A stretch of DNA of 64,000 nucleotides from CAMLIZ01 sp036231905 (GTDB lineage Bacteria; Pseudomonadota; Gammaproteobacteria; Burkholderiales; Burkholderiaceae_C). The stretch spans positions 310,001 through 374,000 of the forward strand of contig NZ_JAZARE010000005.1 in assembly GCF_036231905.1 (NCBI RefSeq). The letters run 5' to 3'. Below are positions 59,806 through 64,000 of this stretch, piece after piece (positions within the stretch are counted from its first letter, which is position 1; every line of letters begins with the position of its first letter). The notes beneath the pieces were generated by a model. It ran no database searches and was not told the DNA's origin. It was given only the letters and a program-made list of their open reading frames with translations. The position numbers were made by a program, and so were the translations under genes.

Positions 59806-59844
59806 CGTGTCAGTGGTGCGTGTCAGTGGTGCGTGTCAGTGGTG
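59806..59844. repeat. Three perfect 13-bp tandem repeats
   Basis: CGTGTCAGTGGTG is repeated three times head-to-tail (59806-59818, 59819-59831, 59832-59844). The last copy contains the EamA stop codon. Because 13 is not a multiple of 3, copy loss or gain would change the EamA C-terminus and the distance to the pirin gene. Confidence 0.85.
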
Positions 59845-60744
59845 CGTGGTGCGGGGCACCAGGGGCATGGGAGCGGTGCGCTGCATCCACCAGAAGCCGG
59901 TGCCGATGAGCACCACGGCGGGCAGCAGTTGCCAGGGCAGGCGCTCGCCGAGCAGCAGCGTGCCGAGCAGCGCGGCGCACAACGCCATGGCATAGCCGAT
60001 GAAGCTCATGGTCATTGCGTCCGCGCGCTGCTGCAGCCGGAAGAACAGCAGCATGGCCAGCGGCGCGGCGGCCATCTGCGCGGCGGTGTAGGGCCAGGCG
60101 GCGGCCGGCACGGCGGGCGCGCCGGTGGCCACCCAGGCCGGCAGCAGCATGGCCGCTGCGCCGGCTGCCGTGGCCACGCCCAGCCATTCGGCCGGCACGC
60201 CGGGCGGCAGGCGACGGGCGCGGAACACATTGCCGCCGGCCAGCGACAGCGGAATGGCCAGCAGGCCGATCGCCGCCTCCATGCTGAGCACGCCGGCCGA
60301 GACCCGCGTGCTCGCCAGCCACAAGGCACCGCTGAAGGCCAGCGCCACGGCCGCCAGCCGCTGCCAGCGCAGCGGCTCGAAACCGAGCAGCACCATCAGC
60401 CCGAGCGTGAACAGCGGCGGCAGTGTGTACGCAAACGCCGTGATGCTGGCCCCGGCTTGCGCGGCCACCCATGCCGACAGGCTGCTCGGCAGGGCACCGC
60501 CCAGCAGCCCGGCCAGCAGCCCGAAGCGCAGCAGCGGTGCCAGGGCCACCGGCGCACCATGGCGCCGCCAGGCCAGCGCACCCAGCACCACGATGGTGGA
60601 CAGCGCCGGCCACAGGGCGAAGGCCAGCGGGGACGCGGCATGCGCCACCGCCTGCTTGCCCAGCGGCAGGCCCACCCCCAGCGCAAAGCCGGTGGCACCC
60701 AGCAAGGCCCAAGGGCGGGAAGCGGTCGTGGTCTGCAGCGGCAT
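59836..60744 (-). CDS. EamA/DMT-family transporter
   Basis: 302 residues from ATG 60744, about ten membrane helices in two EamA halves (ALWPALSTIVVLGALAWRRH, FAYTLPPLFTLGLMVLLGFE, SFIGYAMALCAALLGTLLLG). Inner-membrane metabolite exporter of unknown substrate. Divergent from a LysR regulator with 96 bp between starts. The stop is in the 13-bp tandem repeat. An upstream ATG at 60819 would be inside the regulatory region. Confidence 0.88.
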   Translation of the reverse strand: MPLQTTTASRPWALLGATGFALGVGLPLGKQAVAHAASPLAFALWPALSTIVVLGALAWRRHGAPVALAPLLRFGLLAGLLGGALPSSLSAWVAAQAGASITAFAYTLPPLFTLGLMVLLGFEPLRWQRLAAVALAFSGALWLASTRVSAGVLSMEAAIGLLAIPLSLAGGNVFRARRLPPGVPAEWLGVATAAGAAAMLLPAWVATGAPAVPAAAWPYTAAQMAAAPLAMLLFFRLQQRADAMTMSFIGYAMALCAALLGTLLLGERLPWQLLPAVVLIGTGFWWMQRTAPMPLVPRTTHH

Positions 60745-60776
60745 GGCGGTCTCCGGTGTGGATGAGACGCACTGTA

Positions 60777-60817
60777 GAAATTCCGCGCCGGCATTGGTTA
60801 GCATCGAACGGAACTTC
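60777..60817. promoter_or_regulatory. Imperfect dyad between EamA and LysR genes
   Basis: GAAATTCCG (60777-60785) and CGGAACTTC (60809-60817) pair at 8 of 9 bases around a 23-nt gap, in the middle of the divergent promoter region; candidate LysR operator. Confidence 0.35.
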
Positions 60818-60840
60818 ACTGAGTCTGATCAGGAATCAAT

Positions 60841-61755
60841 ATGGCGATCTCGTCACTGCAGGGGCTGCGGGCCTTTCGAGCCGTGGTGGAGCTCAAGTCG
60901 TTCAAGCGCGCCGGCACGCGGCTGGGCCTGGGCGGCAGCGCGGTCAGCAAGCTGGTGGCGGGGCTGGAGCAGGAGCTGGGGGTGCTGCTGCTCCAGCGCA
61001 CCACCCGCACCTTGGCGCTCACCGAGGCCGGCGCGGACTTCTACGACTCGGTGGTGCAGGTGCTCGACGAAACCGAGTCCGCCGTGGAGCGGCTGCGTGA
61101 ACGCGGGGGCAAGCCGGCCGGGCTGCTGCGGGTGTCGGTGCCCACCTCGTTCGCCCTGCGCTGGCTGGGCCCGCGGCTGCCGGACTTCATGGTGCGGTAC
61201 CCCGGCCTGGAACTGAACCTCTCATTGAACGACCGCTTCGTGGACCTGGTGGCCGAGCGCTTCGACTGCGCCTTGCGCGTGAGCACCACGCTGGAGGACT
61301 CGTCGCTCCACGCGCGCCGCCTGGGGCACATGCCGCGCGTGCTGGTGGCGGCGCCGCGCTACCTGAAGGCGGCGCCACCGCTGCGCACGCCGGCCGATCT
61401 GGCGGCCCACCAGCTGCTGGTGTATGCCACCACCGGCACCGGCAACCGATGGCCGTTCATGGCGCAGGGGCGGCAGCTCACCGTGCCGGTCACCGGCCGC
61501 CTGCAGGTGGACAACAGCCTGATGCTGCGCGAGGCGCTGCTGGCAGGCTTGGGCGTCACCCTGACACCGCACTTCGTGGTGGACGACCTGCTGGCCGCGC
61601 GCAAGCTGGTGACACTGCTGCCGCAGTGCATGCCGCCGGCGCACGCGGTGTTCGGCGTGACGACACAGCGGCGCCACCTGCCGATGAAGGTGCAGTGTTT
61701 CCTCGACTTCGTGGAAGCAGCCCTGCGTGACAGCGGCTACGGCGAGGCGGCGTAG
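60841..61755 (+). CDS. LysR-family transcriptional regulator
   Basis: 304 residues, AGGA 7 nt upstream. Helix-turn-helix at residues 5-45 (FRAVVELKSFKRAGTRLGLG then SAVSKLVAGLEQEL); effector domain (LLRVSVPTSFALRWLGPRL, RFDCALRVSTTLEDSS, GLGVTLTPHFVVDDLL). Likely activator of the divergent EamA-pirin-FMN reductase operon. Convergent with the Ntn hydrolase gene, 18 bp apart. Confidence 0.92.
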   Translation: MAISSLQGLRAFRAVVELKSFKRAGTRLGLGGSAVSKLVAGLEQELGVLLLQRTTRTLALTEAGADFYDSVVQVLDETESAVERLRERGGKPAGLLRVSVPTSFALRWLGPRLPDFMVRYPGLELNLSLNDRFVDLVAERFDCALRVSTTLEDSSLHARRLGHMPRVLVAAPRYLKAAPPLRTPADLAAHQLLVYATTGTGNRWPFMAQGRQLTVPVTGRLQVDNSLMLREALLAGLGVTLTPHFVVDDLLAARKLVTLLPQCMPPAHAVFGVTTQRRHLPMKVQCFLDFVEAALRDSGYGEAA

Positions 61756-61773
61756 TGCCGCGCCCGCGCGGGC

Positions 61774-62880
61774 TCAGCCGCCGCGATCCGCAGACGACTT
61801 CTCTTCAGCGCCCCCGCTGTCGCAGCGCATGGTGGCCGGATACGCCGCATCCTCCTGCGCCGACCTGGCCACGTCCTCGTCGCTCATCTGCCGCATCCAC
61901 GCCGTCTTGCGATACGCCACCCGCAACTGCGCCTCGTTGAGCGCCTGTGCATAGGGCCGCCAGCGGGCGCTGCGGTCGCCCTGGCCTTCGTCGATGTTCA
62001 TCACCCGCAGCCCGGCCGCGCAGCCGAAATCCAGCTGCGCCAGGTCCACCCAGCGCGGCGCGCGCTGCGCCGCGGTGCGGTAGTGCACCCGCCCGCGGCG
62101 CAGCTCGTACACGATCTGCCAGTGCGTGAAGCCGGGCTGCGCCACGTCGTCCAGCGTGGCGAACGCAGGCGCCACGCCGGCGGGCCGCTCGCGCAGGCGG
62201 TCGGCCGCGCGCACGAAGCGCGACAGCGAGCTGCGGTCGTCCGGCAGCGGCTGGGTGCCGCCAAAGCCGTTGAAGCGCTTCAAGTGGCTGATCGACTGCG
62301 CATAGGGGTCGTTGGCCAGCACGCGCACCGGCAGGTTCTGCCCCTGGTGCACCACCAGCCGGCCGTCCAGGAACTCCAGCGTCGCGCTGCGGCCGGTGGC
62401 GTCGGCCACCAGAAAGTGCAGCGGCGTGCGGCCGGCGATGCGCACCTCGCGCGCGGCCTCCAGCGCTTGCGGCAGGCTGTCGCTGCGGTCCAGCAGGTAC
62501 TGGATGAACTGCAGCGTGGAGACTGCCGGCCGGGCGTCAGCGTCGGGGTAGCGGCTGCCGTCCAGCCACATCAGCTCGACCACCACGCCGGCTTCGTTCA
62601 CCCCGCCGGTGGGAAAGCCCACGCCGTACTGGTTGAAGGTGAGGCTGCCATGGCGTGCGGTCCACGTGGCGGCCTGTTGGCCGGGGACGTCGGCCGACTT
62701 GCGCAGCCCGCGCGGGTTGACCACCAGCAGCGCCTCGCCGAAATCGAAGTCGTAGTTGCGTGCGAACAGCGGCCCGTCCGGGCCGTCGGTGACAAAGGTG
62801 GTGCAAGGCACCGCCGGCATGGCCATGGAGCAGGCCACCAGGGCCACGGCACCACGGCGTCGCCAGTAGGAAGGGTTCAT
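61774..62880 (-). CDS. Secreted linear amide C-N hydrolase (choloylglycine hydrolase family)
   Basis: 368 residues. A signal peptide ends at PAVP with Cys26 next, so cleavage would expose the N-terminal nucleophile cysteine of this Ntn family (CTTFVTDGPDGPLFARNYDF). Further motifs are FNQYGVGFPTGGVNEAGVVV, LLDRSDSLPQALEAAREVRI and a C-terminal disordered tail. Family members hydrolyse bile-salt amides, penicillin V or acyl-homoserine lactones; a periplasmic Gram-negative member is more likely a penicillin or lactone acylase. Divergent from an AraC-GyrI regulator. Confidence 0.88.
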   Translation of the reverse strand: MNPSYWRRRGAVALVACSMAMPAVPCTTFVTDGPDGPLFARNYDFDFGEALLVVNPRGLRKSADVPGQQAATWTARHGSLTFNQYGVGFPTGGVNEAGVVVELMWLDGSRYPDADARPAVSTLQFIQYLLDRSDSLPQALEAAREVRIAGRTPLHFLVADATGRSATLEFLDGRLVVHQGQNLPVRVLANDPYAQSISHLKRFNGFGGTQPLPDDRSSLSRFVRAADRLRERPAGVAPAFATLDDVAQPGFTHWQIVYELRRGRVHYRTAAQRAPRWVDLAQLDFGCAAGLRVMNIDEGQGDRSARWRPYAQALNEAQLRVAYRKTAWMRQMSDEDVARSAQEDAAYPATMRCDSGGAEEKSSADRGG

Positions 62881-62967
62881 GCCTGCATGCTAGGGCGGGC
62901 CATGCGCGCACCAGTGATCGGGATTGACGTGATGCAGCCGCGTGCGGCCCAGCGCCACAATCCCGCC

Positions 62968-63831
62968 ATGTCCACCTCGGTTCGCGATCTCGTGCAACGG
63001 CGGCGCCGGCTTCGCCGCGTGGTGGAGCACATCGGCGGCGCACTCGCCGGCCCGCTTCTCACCATGCCCGATGACGACGACGCGCTCAGCCTGCGCACCC
63101 TGGCGGCGGTGGCCTGCTGGTCGCCGGAGCACTTTGACCGGGTGTACCGGCAGACGGTGGGCGAGCCGCCCTTGACGACGGTGCGACGCCTGCGGCTGCG
63201 GCGCGCGGCACAGGCGCTGTTGCAGGGCGGCCGCCTGGTGGACGTGGCCGATGCCGCGGGCTACGGCAGCACGCAGGCCTTTGGGCGCGCCTTTGCCCGG
63301 CAGCATGGCCAGCCGCCCTTGCAGTGGCTGGCCCGGCAGCTCGATCGGCGCGCGGCCGAGCCGCCGGCACCGCTGTTCACGTCCGTGGCCCTGCCCGACG
63401 GACTGCACTGGCATCTGCTGGACTACCAGGGTCCAGGCGCTGGCGTGAGCGACTTCTTCGATCGGTTCATCGACCGCCTGGTGCACAGCGGTTCACCGCG
63501 TGCCCAGTGGCAGGTGTTTGGCGTATCGCGCGCTGCCGCGGTGCCAGGTGCGTGGGATCGCCGTGGCGGCGATGTGAGCTTGAGCGCGGCCGTGCTCGGC
63601 AACCCGCTCACCCATGCACCCGTCGGCCTTGCCACGGCCCACGTGGCGCCCGGCCCGTATGCGCGCGTGGCGCTGGAGCAGGCAACGAACCCCTTGCTGG
63701 CGGACGCCCTGCACGACGCCGGCTGGCAGCGCACCGATGGCCCCGTGCTGCGCCACTACGACACCGACCCCGCACAGACGGTGGCACCCGAGCGGCGCGA
63801 GTGGCTTTACCTGCCGCTGGCCCGGCGCTGA
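62968..63831 (+). CDS. AraC-type regulator with GyrI-like C-terminal domain
   Basis: 287 residues from ATG 62968. The N-terminal AraC DNA-binding domain (residues 25-115) has LRTLAAVACWSPEHFDRVYR and VDVADAAGYGSTQAFGRAFA. Residues 130-285 are a GyrI/SOUL-like ligand domain (LPDGLHWHLLDYQGPGAGVS, GPYARVALEQATNPLLADAL). This architecture resembles Rob/YdeE-type regulators that bind small hydrophobic molecules. Divergent from the Ntn hydrolase gene with 87 bp between starts, so probably its regulator. Bases 63832-64000 show no supported gene. Confidence 0.9.
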   Translation: MSTSVRDLVQRRRRLRRVVEHIGGALAGPLLTMPDDDDALSLRTLAAVACWSPEHFDRVYRQTVGEPPLTTVRRLRLRRAAQALLQGGRLVDVADAAGYGSTQAFGRAFARQHGQPPLQWLARQLDRRAAEPPAPLFTSVALPDGLHWHLLDYQGPGAGVSDFFDRFIDRLVHSGSPRAQWQVFGVSRAAAVPGAWDRRGGDVSLSAAVLGNPLTHAPVGLATAHVAPGPYARVALEQATNPLLADALHDAGWQRTDGPVLRHYDTDPAQTVAPERREWLYLPLARR

Positions 63832-64000
63832 GCGCGCGCCCTTCTCCACCCTTCATGAGCGCCGCCTGCTGCGTGGTAGACATGCGCTCCGGCAGGCGGC
63901 CAAAAGCGTCTATGCAATGGCTATCGGCTGTCAGTCTTCTTCAAGATCGAGGCCCTTAGGCGTTGCGTGCTGCCCTGGCCGGGGCTTTAATGCGTCACGC

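Overview
This 64 kb window is high-GC DNA (about 70% by eye) with dense coding on both strands. It looks like the chromosome of a betaproteobacterium of the order Burkholderiales. The pointers are the ImuA-ImuB-DnaE2 mutasome, two PEP-CTERM sorted exoproteins, a TRAP carboxylate transporter, MocR-type regulators, abundant LysR/GntR/AraC regulators and small DUF2917/DUF971/YchJ genes. I cannot name a species. I see no rRNA, tRNA, CRISPR array, insertion sequence or replication origin.

Layout. 1-7.2 kb: a truncated prolyl-4-hydroxylase-like gene, an NmrA-like oxidoreductase with a divergent LysR regulator, yaaA, a small charged protein, a predicted outer-membrane barrel, and a MocR regulator divergent from a DUF2917 gene. 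7.2-14.5 kb: an SOS mutagenesis operon read leftwards, imuA-imuB-hipB-hipA-dnaE2, under a palindromic LexA box; a HipBA toxin-antitoxin pair sits inside the cassette. 14.5-22.5 kb: a MarR-GNAT fusion coupled to ychJ, a second MocR regulator divergent from a TonB-dependent receptor, two small exported or membrane proteins, and truC. 22.5-26.5 kb: a dctPMQ TRAP operon with its FadR-type repressor and two matching operators. 26.5-37 kb: a secreted single-heme-motif protein, a GGDEF-EAL protein, a MerR-TipAS-methyltransferase fusion, a GH30 glycosidase with LacI-type operators, and a PQQ-type dehydrogenase with a PEP-CTERM protein.

37.2-47 kb is a sulfur-scavenging block. It holds an orphan sulfate-binding protein and, leftwards, an LLM flavin monooxygenase, a HutC-type GntR regulator, an AprA-like flavoprotein, an AprB-like ferredoxin, an SsuABC/TauABC-like importer, a HEAT-repeat protein and a DUF971 protein. 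An SfnR-like sigma-54 activator lies a few kb away at 51-52 kb. 47.0-48.9 kb is a low-GC, two-gene island of unknown function (a soluble protein plus a four-helix membrane protein), preceded by a strong G-quadruplex motif and a sigma-70-like promoter. 49-64 kb returns to host-like DNA: pirin, a PEP-CTERM protein, an FAD/NAD(P)-binding protein, AraC plus cytochrome P450, PBP1A, a LysR-linked EamA/pirin/FMN-reductase operon, and a secreted Ntn hydrolase divergent from an AraC-GyrI regulator.

The strongest candidates for something undescribed are the HipBA module inside the LexA-controlled mutasome operon, the two-gene low-GC island, the AprBA-like/ABC/HEAT sulfur cluster, and the MerR-TipAS-methyltransferase fusion. 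All functional calls come from reading the sequence and family knowledge; no database search was run.
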